Part shown: in pieces, positions 15,715 through 24,298 of the stretch
Numbering within the stretch: the stretch's first letter is position 1
Layout of the letters: every line of letters begins with the position of its first letter
Assembly: GCA_963676635.1 (NCBI GenBank)
Contig: OY781105.1
Location: 2,728,001 to 2,792,000, forward strand
From: GCA-002708315 sp963676635
GTDB taxonomy: Bacteria > Bacteroidota > Bacteroidia > Bacteroidales > F082
Direction: 5' to 3'
DNA: 64,000 nt
Notes under the pieces: generated by a model
Seen by the model: only the letters and a program-made list of their open reading frames with translations
What the model was told of the DNA's origin: nothing
Database searches by the model: none
Translations under genes and position numbers: made by a program

Positions 15715-16989
15715 ATGATGGGTTTTTCTCTCATTAAACTGAAGAAGTTTTTTAAAGTTCTTGGTCCCGGGCTTTTGTATGCCGGTGCTGCAATTGGTGT
15801 TTCACATCTTGTTCAGTCAACAAGGGCAGGAGCAATATTTAATTATGACCTTGTATGGGTTTTAATTATTGCCAATTTATTAAAGTATCCCTTTTTCGAG
15901 TATGGTCCGAGATATGCCAATGCAACGGGTAATAATCTTATTGATGGATATAAAAATGTAGGTAGCTGGGCAGTGCTTTTATTTACGGTTGTAACAGTAG
16001 GATCAATGTTTGCAATAATGGCAGCGGTAACAGCGGTTACTGCTGGCTTACTGGCTTTTGTGCTTAAAATTACCATAAGTATGAACATGATTTGTTTGAT
16101 TGTTCTTATAACTGGATTTTTAATAATTATTGTCGGGAAGTATTCATTACTGGATAAGTTAATTAAAGTAATTATTTTAATTTTGGCTGTAACTACCATT
16201 ATTGCTGTGTTCTCAGCTTTAGGCATAGAGAAGGAGATAACTCCCGAGGCATTAGATCGTTTTAATTGGGACGATGTAACAGAGATTATGTTTATGATTG
16301 CTTTTGTGGGATGGATGCCTGCGCCAATTGATGTTTCTGTTTGGTCATCAATATGGAGTAAGGAGAAGGCCAAAGTGATGGGGTATAATCCAAAACTACG
16401 TGATGTTTTGCTGGAGTTCCGCGTAAGCTACATAGGTACTGCATTGCTAGCTTTAGCTTTTCTGGTAATGGGTGCCCTGGTGATGTATGGAACTGGTGAG
16501 TTTCTTTCAGAGAACGGAACAATATTCGCTGGTCAGCTTATTACTATATACACCAGTAGTCTTGGTAACTGGGCTTACTGGATTGTATCAATAGCAGCAA
16601 CTTTTACTATGATAAGTACAACAATTACTGTAATGGATGCTTATCCCAGAGTTTTAAGCCCAATTGTTGAAAACAGCTTGCCCAAATTATGGGAAAGATT
16701 AAAAAACAAATTATGGATTACATTATTATGGTTCTTTATTTTAATTGCCGGAACAATGATAATATTGGTATACGCCGCTAAGTCAATGGGAGCTATTGTT
16801 GGATTTGCTACTACACTCAGTTTCCTTACCGCTCCTGTGCTTGCTTGGTTAAATTATAGGGTTGTTACTGATAAACATATGCCTGTTGAAGCGCGTCCCG
16901 GGAAGTTCCTTCGTATTCTTTCATGGGTAGGAATAGCCTTTTTTACTATTTTCACCTTTATATATATATACTGGGTGTATGTTATTTAG
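15715..16989 (+). CDS. Nramp-superfamily transporter lacking the canonical metal-site motifs
   Basis: The 424-residue inner-membrane protein has about eleven helices and the Nramp opening GPGLLYAGAAIG. The superfamily DPGN motif of TM1 is absent; the position reads IGVSHLVQSTRAGA (27-40). The MPH motif of TM6 is also replaced, by MPAPIDVSVW (201-210). These residues coordinate Mn2+/Fe2+ in true Nramp proteins, so the cargo is probably something else or is bound differently. The LeuT-type core is otherwise recognisable (EYGPRYANATGNNLIDGYK, DAYPRVLSPI). The ATG at 15715 is followed by a second in-frame ATG. It is divergent from the GH18-like gene. Confidence 0.82.
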   Translation: MMGFSLIKLKKFFKVLGPGLLYAGAAIGVSHLVQSTRAGAIFNYDLVWVLIIANLLKYPFFEYGPRYANATGNNLIDGYKNVGSWAVLLFTVVTVGSMFAIMAAVTAVTAGLLAFVLKITISMNMICLIVLITGFLIIIVGKYSLLDKLIKVIILILAVTTIIAVFSALGIEKEITPEALDRFNWDDVTEIMFMIAFVGWMPAPIDVSVWSSIWSKEKAKVMGYNPKLRDVLLEFRVSYIGTALLALAFLVMGALVMYGTGEFLSENGTIFAGQLITIYTSSLGNWAYWIVSIAATFTMISTTITVMDAYPRVLSPIVENSLPKLWERLKNKLWITLLWFFILIAGTMIILVYAAKSMGAIVGFATTLSFLTAPVLAWLNYRVVTDKHMPVEARPGKFLRILSWVGIAFFTIFTFIYIYWVYVI

Positions 16990-17072
16990 ATTTTGACCAA
17001 CAGAAATGTGATAGGTTATGCATAAAATGTTAAACAATCACAACAAATCTTAAAAGTAAATTAAATTGATTG

Positions 17073-17080
17073 TAAATTTG
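17073..17080 (+). promoter_or_regulatory. -7 promoter element of the lipoprotein gene at 17111
   Basis: TAAATTTG is an exact TAnnTTTG match ending 30 bp before ATG 17111. It lies inside the frame that could be extended to TTG 17066, which therefore is not the start. Confidence 0.65.
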
Positions 17081-17110
17081 CGGCACTTTTTAATTAAGAA
17101 TACTATTACT

Positions 17111-17515
17111 ATGAGAAATATTCATTTGTCGGCTTTATTATTAGGCCTAATATTATTGATGGCTTCCTGTGGTGGTTCTCCTGAAAGTAAGTTTGTTGGT
17201 ACATGGAAAGCTGATAAAGTCGAAACGGATTTTGATGAAAAATACACAACACCAGAAATGCTTAAGCAGGTTGTTGAGTTACAAAAAGAGACATATTTTA
17301 AGATTGTTAATGATTCAACATTGGTAATTATGTCTCCGGGAAATACACATGAAACAAAGTGGAAGCTGGATCCTGCTACAAATGAGATTTCATATTTTTT
17401 TGACAGTGACCCTTCTTATCTTAATAAACTTGGTATTATTACTTCTGATGGTAGAATAAAATCTGAATCAAAAACAGCTTTAGGAATTATTACTATTTAT
17501 TATGAAAAAGAGTAG
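17111..17515 (+). CDS. Small lipocalin-like lipoprotein
   Basis: This 134-residue protein starts with a lipoprotein signal peptide (NIHLSALLLGLILLMASCGG; lipidated Cys at about residue 19). The remainder fits a small lipocalin-like or glycine-poor beta domain. It begins with the familiar FVGTWKADKVETDF and continues FKIVNDSTLVIMSPGNTHETKWKLDPATNEISYFF. Such Bacteroidetes proteins are common and mostly of unknown role. ATG 17111 is chosen over the upstream TTG because a promoter element lies between them and because the signal peptide begins there. No operon partner is evident; it converges on the carbonic anhydrase gene. Confidence 0.78.
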   Translation: MRNIHLSALLLGLILLMASCGGSPESKFVGTWKADKVETDFDEKYTTPEMLKQVVELQKETYFKIVNDSTLVIMSPGNTHETKWKLDPATNEISYFFDSDPSYLNKLGIITSDGRIKSESKTALGIITIYYEKE

Positions 17516-17563
17516 TACTTGGAATCTTGTATATAGATAACCTTGCGATTTTGTTTTATTACT

Positions 17564-18178
17564 CTAATCAAGAAAATTTACTTTTCCTGTTTTAAGATTA
17601 TACATTGCACCAACAATCAATATTTTATTTTTTAGTTTTAATTCATTAAGAATATAACTCTGATGTGTAATGTTTTGTACAGTCAACTCTACATTCTTCA
17701 TCGATATTGCATCGTAAAATTCTTCTGTATCAGGTTCATATTTTTGTTCTTTCTCAACTTCCATAATAGCGGGAACAATTTTGTTTATCAGGCTGCTGAT
17801 ATTACCTAGCTTAACATATTCACAAGCTCCAATAACAGCTCCGCAATTGGTGTGCCCAAGAACAACGATTAGTTTTACATTTAAATATTTACATGCATAT
17901 TCAATACTTCCTGTAATATCATCATTAAGGATATTTCCTGCAATGCGTACATTGAAAATATCATTTATTCCCTGATCGAAAATATGTTCAGCCGGCACCC
18001 TGGCATCACTACAGTTAAGTATAACAGCTTTTGGAGATTGTAGTTTAGCCGAGTCAATTGCTTCTTCAACTAGGACTCTTGTTTGAAGCTTGCCTAATAC
18101 AAATCGTTTATTTCCTTCTTTTAGCAGATCAATTATTTCTTCTGGTGAATAATCTTGATTTTCGTTATCTATTAGCAT
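17564..18178 (-). CDS. Beta-class carbonic anhydrase
   Basis: This zinc enzyme interconverts CO2 and bicarbonate in the cytoplasm. The 204 residues show the zinc ligands Cys56 and Asp58 in NCSDARVP, His109 and Cys112 in VVLGHTNCGAV. The Asp-Arg dyad of the active site is intact, and no signal peptide is present. ATG 18178 is used; a TTG nine bases upstream is in frame but weaker. The gene is divergent from the large PKD protein and converges on a lipoprotein gene. It probably supplies bicarbonate for carboxylations such as those linked to propionate metabolism; that link to meaB is only suggestive. Confidence 0.95.
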   Translation of the reverse strand: MLIDNENQDYSPEEIIDLLKEGNKRFVLGKLQTRVLVEEAIDSAKLQSPKAVILNCSDARVPAEHIFDQGINDIFNVRIAGNILNDDITGSIEYACKYLNVKLIVVLGHTNCGAVIGACEYVKLGNISSLINKIVPAIMEVEKEQKYEPDTEEFYDAISMKNVELTVQNITHQSYILNELKLKNKILIVGAMYNLKTGKVNFLD

Positions 18179-18295
18179 GATTGACAATATTTCTCTCCAA
18201 AGTTAATAAAAAATTAATTTTGATAAGTATAGCAAACTAATTTCTTTGGATAAATGTCTAATATAAATCTATGAAGTATGTGAATAAATAAATAT

Positions 18296-18303
18296 TAAAT
18301 TTG
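18296..18303 (+). promoter_or_regulatory. -7 element only 4 nt before the PKD-protein start codon
   Basis: TAAATTTG is an exact TAnnTTTG match and ends four bases before ATG 18308. If used, transcription would begin at or next to the start codon, giving a leaderless or nearly leaderless mRNA. No -33 element is obvious. Confidence 0.5.
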
Positions 18304-18307
18304 CTCC

Positions 18308-21300
18308 ATGAAAACATGTAAAACATACATAATACTAATATTACTGGTTTTTTCTGTTAATTTGATGGGACAACAGGAGCTTTTGGTTGAGCCTTTGCCA
18401 GCTAAAGATACTCCCTTGGGATACGACAGAGATACACTTGTTGCCTGGATTGAAAACATATTACACGGTGGTGGTGGCAAGATTGATACTAACTCGATTA
18501 CTTTTACAGGAAACCGCGAAGCATTTGGTCGTTTTTATAATGATACGCTTATAGGATTTGAAAGAGGGCTTATTATCTCTAATGGCAGGGTTGAGAATGC
18601 CGAGGGTGATAATGATAAAGGTTATGCTTCTGATGAGTTCTGGCCTATTGATACTGTTTCTCTTGATCCTTCTGTCCAACATGGTGATGAGGATCTTCTT
18701 GGATTGTATAAGGCTATTTTTGGTGGTTTGAATCCTGCTTTTAGAGACACTTCTATTGCTTATACAGGTGATGCCGCTGCCATTGAGTTTTATTATTACC
18801 CCTATGGTGATTTGATTACGATGGACTATGTCTTTGGGTCGGAAGAATACCCGTATTATAAACAGCCATCAACCTATGACCCCGACCTTACTGGATTTCC
18901 TAACTCTACTCAGCAAATATTTGATTTGTTTGCTATTTCAATTAAAGCTGGTAATGGTTTTGAGAATTTAGCTCAATTGGATATTCATAGCCCTACTGGA
19001 CCTGTCCCTCCTTATCAAAAGTGGGTTAATGTTTACAATGTGAACGCTTCTAGTAATTCTTCGTATTATCAGCTTAATGAAATAAACCCTCCATTTAACC
19101 CCGGACTGGGAACTCAATTCGATGCTTTGACTAAAACAGCTGGTGACCTGGGGCCTACTATGATTAAAGCAAAAGATCTCACTCCCTGCGCCAAGCAAAA
19201 AATAAAGATTGTTATCGAGGACTTCTATTACAGAGGGCCTAATGAACAAACTACTGGTTTTGTTAATAACTCTGCTGTGTTCTTAAATGAAAATAGTTTT
19301 AAGAGTGTTATTCAATTGAATAATGCTATTATCTCTAATTATGATGTCGATTTTGAATATCATAATCCTAATCTGCCTGGAATGGTTGTTGACGGTGATT
19401 GTAACTATATAAACGGTACTGTTACTTTGGTTCAGGATTCAATGAAGATTGATTATTTCATTCCTTTCCAGATAAAGCAGGATCAGTTTCGTGACAAGGT
19501 TGAAGTGGCTTATGAAGATGGTACTGTTATTACAAATGACACAATTGTTATTCCTCATGGAGCAAAGGAAGTTAAGTTTACTATTAAAGCTATTAACTTA
19601 ACGGATGATATTAATACTGATGTTTATTTTAAATTTAAAAACGATCCTTGTGACCCGGGATTTATGAATCAATGGCAAGGGTCGTTTGGATTTAGGCTTT
19701 ATAAGAATAAGCCTATTACGTTTACTATTGCCCCAAAAGTTTATGAGGCTTTTTGTAAAGAAACAGTTGAGCTTACTGTTACTGATGTTACTGAAGATGG
19801 CGTAGGTCCATTGTTTTATAGATGGAATAATGATGTAATGCCAAATGATACAATAAATTATCAAGTTCAGGCATCTCCTGATTCTGTTAAGGTTACGGTA
19901 AATGACTATTGCAATAATCTGGATTCTGTTTTTGTTCGAATCAATAATAAGCAAGTTCCTTTGCAAAACATAACACCTCCATTTCTTTGTGGCCCGGGAC
20001 AATTTATTGATGTTGATATTAAACCGGATAGTGTTAGTGCTCCTGCTGATTTTACTTATGAATCAGTAGAATGGTTTAAAAAGTCGACCGGAGCTCTACT
20101 AGGGCAGGCTACTGGGAATACTGTTCGTGTTTTTTACGATGATTTAGTTGGTCCTAACGATTGGATTTGTAGTTTTAAGATTACTGATTGTTGTGGTGGT
20201 GTTACTGAAGGCGAGTTTACTGTAAATCAGTCTGAGATGTCTTTGGGGGATGATGTGTGGATTTGTAATGGTGAGTCAATAACTCTTACGGCAAATGCTA
20301 GTGGTTCTGATTATAAATGGTATGAATCTGGCAATCCTGGAGTGACTCTGGCAAATGATTTGTCTGTAACTGTCAGCCCGTCGGTTACTACTGAATATGT
20401 ATTTTCCATGACTGATAATTGTTCGGAATTTCAGGATGATACTATTGCTGTAAATGTTGATCAGTTTGTTCCTGCTATTGCTATTGATACAGTCAGCGCT
20501 GAAATATGTCTTGGTGAATCGATTACTCTAACAGCAAACGACGCTGAAAGCTGGATCTGGACTCCCGGTAATGAAACAACGCAGTCAATTACTGTTACCC
20601 CTGATAGTGAGGGTAATTATACTTATACTTTAACGGCTTCTTCTCTGTATTGTATTGATAAGGTGGCTACAGCTGACTTTACTGTGTTCCCGAATCCTTC
20701 TGTGGATTTAATTGTTGATCCGGGGAGTGATGCGTGTACAGGAGAGCCTATTACTTTTGATTATTCTGATATTGTTACTAATGAAACTTTTGCATGGGAC
20801 TTTGATGATGGTGGTACTTCCGGCGAATCTGATCCTGTGCATACTTATATTAATTCAGGTACTTATAACGTAACTCTTCACGTGGATAAATATATTTGTG
20901 ATAGTGATACGGCTTTTGACTTGATTGTTAATCCATTGCCTGAGCCAGACTTTGAGGCGGATGTTACTGAAGCTTGTGGACAAGTTGATGTTAATTTTGA
21001 TGATATGTCGCAGGAGATCTTCCCGGGTGCAACTTATGAATGGTCTTTTGGTGATGGTTCGATTGATAATACAAATGGTAATACTTCTCATGTGTATGAT
21101 TCAGCGGGATTGTATACTGTTGGTCTTACAATTTATAATACGGCAAGATGTTCTCAATCGAATATTAAGTATAACTATATTAGTGTAAATCCTAATCCTG
21201 ATGCTGATTTTGAAGCTAATCCATGGATTACTACAATGGATAACCCGGTAATTCAGTATGTTGATATGTCAACAAGTGATTCAACAATTACAGACTGGGA

Positions 21301-21724
21301 GTGGGATTTAGGTGATGGTACAATAAGCTATGATGAAAATCCGGTTCATAATTATACTGTTGCTAATGATTATGAGATCCTGCTGAGAGTGCTTACTGAA
21401 AACGGATGTTGGGATACCATAACACACAAAGTAGCTATTTCTCAGAATATTCAGTTGTTCATTCCTAATGCTTTTACTCCTAATGGTGATGGCGAGAATG
21501 ATGATTTCGAAATAAAAGGTACGCCTATAACGGATTTCAATTTGTATATCTATGATCGTTGGGGCTCAATAATCTGGACTACTCATGATTTCGAAACACA
21601 CTGGGATGGAACAACCAGAAATGGTGATCCGGTAAACAGTGGCAGCTATGTTTATGTTATTAAGGGTACCGACTATAAGCTTGAGGAGGTATTTTATCAG
21701 GGTGTTGTTACCGTTATAAGATAG
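18308..21724 (+). CDS. Giant secreted choice-of-anchor L/PKD protein with T9SS type B (gliding-associated) tail
   Basis: This is a 1138-residue secreted surface protein. A signal peptide (KTCKTYIILILLVFSVNLMGQ) is followed by a choice-of-anchor L domain (about 30-330; motifs GFERGLIISNG, DYVFGSEEYPYY, LAQLDIHSP). Beta-sandwich Ig-like regions come next, then PKD repeats with the signature W-x-F-G-D-G or W-x-L-G-D-G (AWDFDDGG, EWSFGDGS, EWDLGDGT; about 800-1050). The C-terminal 90 residues are the gliding-motility-type T9SS tail FIPNAFTPNGDGENDDF...RWGSIIW...W-DGT-x-N-G-x-P. The chain is longer than typical type B cargo. The function is unknown, but adhesion or extracellular binding is likely. 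The start is chosen by the signal peptide. Confidence 0.9.
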   Translation: MKTCKTYIILILLVFSVNLMGQQELLVEPLPAKDTPLGYDRDTLVAWIENILHGGGGKIDTNSITFTGNREAFGRFYNDTLIGFERGLIISNGRVENAEGDNDKGYASDEFWPIDTVSLDPSVQHGDEDLLGLYKAIFGGLNPAFRDTSIAYTGDAAAIEFYYYPYGDLITMDYVFGSEEYPYYKQPSTYDPDLTGFPNSTQQIFDLFAISIKAGNGFENLAQLDIHSPTGPVPPYQKWVNVYNVNASSNSSYYQLNEINPPFNPGLGTQFDALTKTAGDLGPTMIKAKDLTPCAKQKIKIVIEDFYYRGPNEQTTGFVNNSAVFLNENSFKSVIQLNNAIISNYDVDFEYHNPNLPGMVVDGDCNYINGTVTLVQDSMKIDYFIPFQIKQDQFRDKVEVAYEDGTVITNDTIVIPHGAKEVKFTIKAINLTDDINTDVYFKFKNDPCDPGFMNQWQGSFGFRLYKNKPITFTIAPKVYEAFCKETVELTVTDVTEDGVGPLFYRWNNDVMPNDTINYQVQASPDSVKVTVNDYCNNLDSVFVRINNKQVPLQNITPPFLCGPGQFIDVDIKPDSVSAPADFTYESVEWFKKSTGALLGQATGNTVRVFYDDLVGPNDWICSFKITDCCGGVTEGEFTVNQSEMSLGDDVWICNGESITLTANASGSDYKWYESGNPGVTLANDLSVTVSPSVTTEYVFSMTDNCSEFQDDTIAVNVDQFVPAIAIDTVSAEICLGESITLTANDAESWIWTPGNETTQSITVTPDSEGNYTYTLTASSLYCIDKVATADFTVFPNPSVDLIVDPGSDACTGEPITFDYSDIVTNETFAWDFDDGGTSGESDPVHTYINSGTYNVTLHVDKYICDSDTAFDLIVNPLPEPDFEADVTEACGQVDVNFDDMSQEIFPGATYEWSFGDGSIDNTNGNTSHVYDSAGLYTVGLTIYNTARCSQSNIKYNYISVNPNPDADFEANPWITTMDNPVIQYVDMSTSDSTITDWEWDLGDGTISYDENPVHNYTVANDYEILLRVLTENGCWDTITHKVAISQNIQLFIPNAFTPNGDGENDDFEIKGTPITDFNLYIYDRWGSIIWTTHDFETHWDGTTRNGDPVNSGSYVYVIKGTDYKLEEVFYQGVVTVIR

Positions 21725-21788
21725 AAGTTCCAGTCTCTCATTGTACTGTATCCTGTGGTATCTTCAATATGTTGTAATACCTGATTCT

Positions 21789-22730
21789 CTATTTCCATTC
21801 TACAATAGTGCCACGTTCAGGATTAGTAAGATTTTTCGGAACAGATTCAATTATACAATCAGCCAGAAGGTTGATAAGCTTGGTTTTTGCAAACCTGCGT
21901 GTGGTAACTATACTTACTTCCCGTAAAGGAGCAATACTGGAAAAATGACGTATTTGTGATTGCTTGCGATCTAATAGTTCCAGTGCGCTTAGTTCCGGGA
22001 TAAGTGTGTAACCGCCTTCTTTATCTATGATTTTCATTAATGTGTCCAGAGATCCGCCTTCGAAGTCAAAGGGTAGCGAATCAGATTGAAGATCATGAAG
22101 GTCGCAGAGATTAATAACTTGATGACGAAAGCAATGACCATCTGTTAGTAACCACATATCAGGAGTAGCGATGTCTTTTATCTTTATAGCCGGTTGCTTG
22201 TTAATAGGGTGCTCCGGACTGCTGTATATCATCATCTCCTCATAATACAGAGGTTTTTCAAGAATGTTTTTTTCATGTAAAGGAGTAACAAGTATTCCAA
22301 CATCAATCATGTCTTTTGTAAGATGTTCTACAATCTTTTCTGTTACCAGCTCCTCAACTTTCATTCTTACTTTGGGATAACGTCTGTTGTATGTTCCTGT
22401 AAACAATGGTAACAAATAAGGTGCAATTGTTGGTATTATTCCAATACGCAGTTCCCCACTTATGTCATTCTTTACTTCCTTTACAAGAAGCTCTATCTTT
22501 TTCGACTCTTCAATGACTATCCTGGCTTGTTCAATAATCTGCTTTCCCGGATCTGTTGGTATTACTGGTTGTTTAGTGCGATCGAAAATTACAACACCAA
22601 GGCTTTCTTCCAGCTTTTTTATCTGCATGCTGAGTGTTGGCTGTGTTACAAAACACTTCTCTGCTGCTGTAGCAAAATGCCTGTAAGTGGCTACTGCAAC
22701 TATGTATTCAAGTTGTATTAATGTTATCAT
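21789..22730 (-). CDS. oxyR: OxyR, peroxide-sensing LysR-family regulator
   Basis: OxyR senses H2O2 through a Cys-Cys disulfide and activates antioxidant genes. The 313 residues start with ITLIQLEYIVAVATYRHFATAAEKCFVTQPTLSMQIKKLE, a textbook LysR winged HTH. The redox pair is Cys200 and Cys209 in DGHCFRHQVINLC, the same spacing as Cys199/Cys208 of E. coli OxyR. An upstream extension of the frame is possible (from 22823) but the HTH begins at ATG 22730. The gene is divergent from dps and the peroxiredoxin, and a two-site OxyR operator lies between them (22740-22775), overlapping the putative oxyR -7 element. This predicts autoregulation. Confidence 0.95.
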   Translation of the reverse strand: MITLIQLEYIVAVATYRHFATAAEKCFVTQPTLSMQIKKLEESLGVVIFDRTKQPVIPTDPGKQIIEQARIVIEESKKIELLVKEVKNDISGELRIGIIPTIAPYLLPLFTGTYNRRYPKVRMKVEELVTEKIVEHLTKDMIDVGILVTPLHEKNILEKPLYYEEMMIYSSPEHPINKQPAIKIKDIATPDMWLLTDGHCFRHQVINLCDLHDLQSDSLPFDFEGGSLDTLMKIIDKEGGYTLIPELSALELLDRKQSQIRHFSSIAPLREVSIVTTRRFAKTKLINLLADCIIESVPKNLTNPERGTIVEWK

Positions 22731-22734
22731 TATG

Positions 22735-22742
22735 CAAATATA
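22735..22742 (-). promoter_or_regulatory. Putative -7 element of oxyR
   Basis: Read on the minus strand the sequence is TATATTTG, an exact TAnnTTTG match, and it ends four bases before ATG 22730. It overlaps the first OxyR half-site. If used, the oxyR mRNA would be leaderless or nearly so. Confidence 0.45.
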
Positions 22743-22775
22743 GACAAAATCTATCACAATATAGAAACAATCGAT
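22740..22775. promoter_or_regulatory. Two-site OxyR operator between oxyR and dps
   Basis: Two dimer sites fit the OxyR half-site pattern ATAG-N7-CTAT. Site 1 is ATAG at 22740-22743 and CTAT at 22751-22754. Site 2 is ATAG at 22761-22764 and CGAT at 22772-22775 (one mismatch). The two sites are separated by 6 bp instead of the usual 7. Site 2 touches the -33 TTTG (22775-22778) of the dps promoter, a normal position for an activator. Site 1 overlaps a -7 element of oxyR on the other strand (22735-22742), consistent with autorepression. Confidence 0.75.
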
Positions 22776-22806
22776 TTGACAAATGTTGTATATCGGGATA
22801 TATTTG
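22775..22806 (+). promoter_or_regulatory. dps promoter (-33 TTTG and -7 TATATTTG)
   Basis: TTTG at 22775-22778 and TATATTTG at 22799-22806 are separated by 20 bp, close to the ideal spacing of Bacteroidetes promoters. The OxyR operator abuts the -33 element. The ATG of dps is 42 bp downstream of the -7 element. Confidence 0.7.
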
Positions 22807-22848
22807 CATCGTAAATAAAACAAAAAGAAAATTTAAAAAGAAAATATC

Positions 22849-23316
22849 ATGAATACTATAGGAATTGACAATAACAAAGCAAAAAAATTAGCAGAAGGAT
22901 TAAGTGATCTTTTGGCAAACTACCAGGTTTTTTATTCAAACGTAAGAGGTTTTCACTGGAACGTTAAAGGTGAGAAGTTTTTCGAATTGCACAATAAGTT
23001 TGAAGAGCTATACACAGACCTTATTGATAAGATCGACGAGATTGCAGAAAGAGTTCTTACTCTGGGTTTTAATCCTGAGCATAAATATAGTTCATATCTG
23101 AACATCTCCGATATTAAGGAAGAACAGCACACATCTAATGGTGTTGATAATGTTAAGAAACTTCTGGAAAGTTTTGAAATACTGTTGAAGAAACAAAGAA
23201 AACTTCTTGAGCTTTCAGGTGATGCTGATGACGAAGGAACTAACAGTATGATAAGTGACTATATAAGAGAACAGGAAAAACTTGTGTGGATGTACACTGC
23301 TTTTCTCAATAAATAA
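22849..23316 (+). CDS. dps: Dps-family DNA-protection ferritin
   Basis: Dps forms a 12-subunit cage that oxidises Fe2+ with H2O2 and protects DNA. The 155 residues show the ferroxidase-site ligands in Dps spacing: His36 in FHWNVKG, His48, Asp63 and Glu67 in IDEIAERV. One ligand position corresponding to Asp67 of E. coli Dps is Glu52. The N-terminus is short, with few Lys, so DNA binding may be weak or absent. It is the first gene of an OxyR-controlled unit with the peroxiredoxin 36 bp downstream. The OxyR operator and promoter lie immediately upstream. Confidence 0.95.
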   Translation: MNTIGIDNNKAKKLAEGLSDLLANYQVFYSNVRGFHWNVKGEKFFELHNKFEELYTDLIDKIDEIAERVLTLGFNPEHKYSSYLNISDIKEEQHTSNGVDNVKKLLESFEILLKKQRKLLELSGDADDEGTNSMISDYIREQEKLVWMYTAFLNK

Positions 23317-23352
23317 GAAATAATAATAATAAACATTTTAAAATTTAAAAAC

Positions 23353-24018
23353 ATGGAAAATATCATTGAAAACGAAGTACCAGTAACACAGATGCCACGC
23401 ATTGGCGACATTGCTCCTGATTTTGAAGCAAACACAACTAAAGGAAAAATTAAATTTTCAGATTACGCACCGGGTAAATGGAAAGTGATGTTCTCTCATC
23501 CTGCTGATTTTACTCCTGTATGTACCACTGAAATGAGTGGCTTTGCAACACGTAAAAGTGAATTCGATGCTCTTGATACAGAACTTATTGGGTTAAGTAT
23601 CGACAGTATTCATGCTCACCTTGCATGGGTTAATAATGTAAGGGAAAAGACTGGTGTTTATTTTGACTTCCCTATTATTGCTGACATTGATATGAAAGTA
23701 TCTAAGCTTTATGGAATGTTGCAGCCTAATGAACACGAAACAGCTGCCGTAAGAGCCGTATTCTTTATTGATCCTGATAATAAAATCAGACTGATTATGT
23801 ACTACCCACTTAATGTTGGTCGTAACATGGACGAGATACTACGTGTATTGGAAGGTCTTCAGGTGGCTGATAAATATAAAGTTGCTCTTCCATTAGACTG
23901 GACAAAAGGTGACAAAGTAATTGTTCCTCCACCAGCTGACCTTGATCAGATGAAAGAAAGAGTAGAAATGGATTCAGAAGACAAAGTTGATTTTTATCTT
24001 ATTAAAAAGAATCTCTAA
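23353..24018 (+). CDS. 1-Cys peroxiredoxin (Prx6 type)
   Basis: This antioxidant enzyme reduces hydrogen peroxide and organic hydroperoxides. The 221 residues contain the thioredoxin-fold peroxidatic motif PVCTTE with Cys57 and the Arg in RAVFFIDP. The extended C-terminal Prx6 domain is present (DKYKVALPLDWTKGDKVIVPPPADL). Cys57 is the only cysteine in the protein, so it must be a true 1-Cys enzyme that relies on an external reductant. It follows dps by 36 bp and probably shares its OxyR-activated promoter. A strong terminator hairpin is 80 bp downstream. Confidence 0.95.
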   Translation: MENIIENEVPVTQMPRIGDIAPDFEANTTKGKIKFSDYAPGKWKVMFSHPADFTPVCTTEMSGFATRKSEFDALDTELIGLSIDSIHAHLAWVNNVREKTGVYFDFPIIADIDMKVSKLYGMLQPNEHETAAVRAVFFIDPDNKIRLIMYYPLNVGRNMDEILRVLEGLQVADKYKVALPLDWTKGDKVIVPPPADLDQMKERVEMDSEDKVDFYLIKKNL

Positions 24019-24098
24019 TATTACTATTATCAACTAATTCAACTAAGAAAACTAAGTAACTCTCAATACTAAGTTTACTAACATAACTAATACACTAC

Positions 24099-24131
24099 AA
24101 GCCCCTTCATACTATTGAGGGGGCTTCTCTA
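24099..24131 (+). terminator. Terminator after the peroxiredoxin gene
   Basis: AAGCCCC (24099-24105) pairs with GGGGCTT (24120-24126) with a 14-nt loop, followed by a pyrimidine-rich CTCTATTTT tail. It closes the dps-peroxiredoxin unit. Confidence 0.75.
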
Positions 24132-24270
24132 TTTTATAATGTATTGTTTTCATCTTGTTTCTGTTGTCTGTGTTATGTCTTCTCCCTGTAAATAGCCGTT
24201 AAATAAACAGCTTAATTCAGAAGCATTGTCGCAACTATCTCTTATTAAATTATCAGAATATAAATTTTCA

Positions 24271-24278
24271 TATTTTTG
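24271..24278 (+). promoter_or_regulatory. -7 promoter element of trpS
   Basis: TATTTTTG is an exact TAnnTTTG match ending 20 bp before the ATG of trpS. A -33 element is not clear. Confidence 0.6.
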
Positions 24279-24298
24279 CACTCCAAATAAGAATAACA

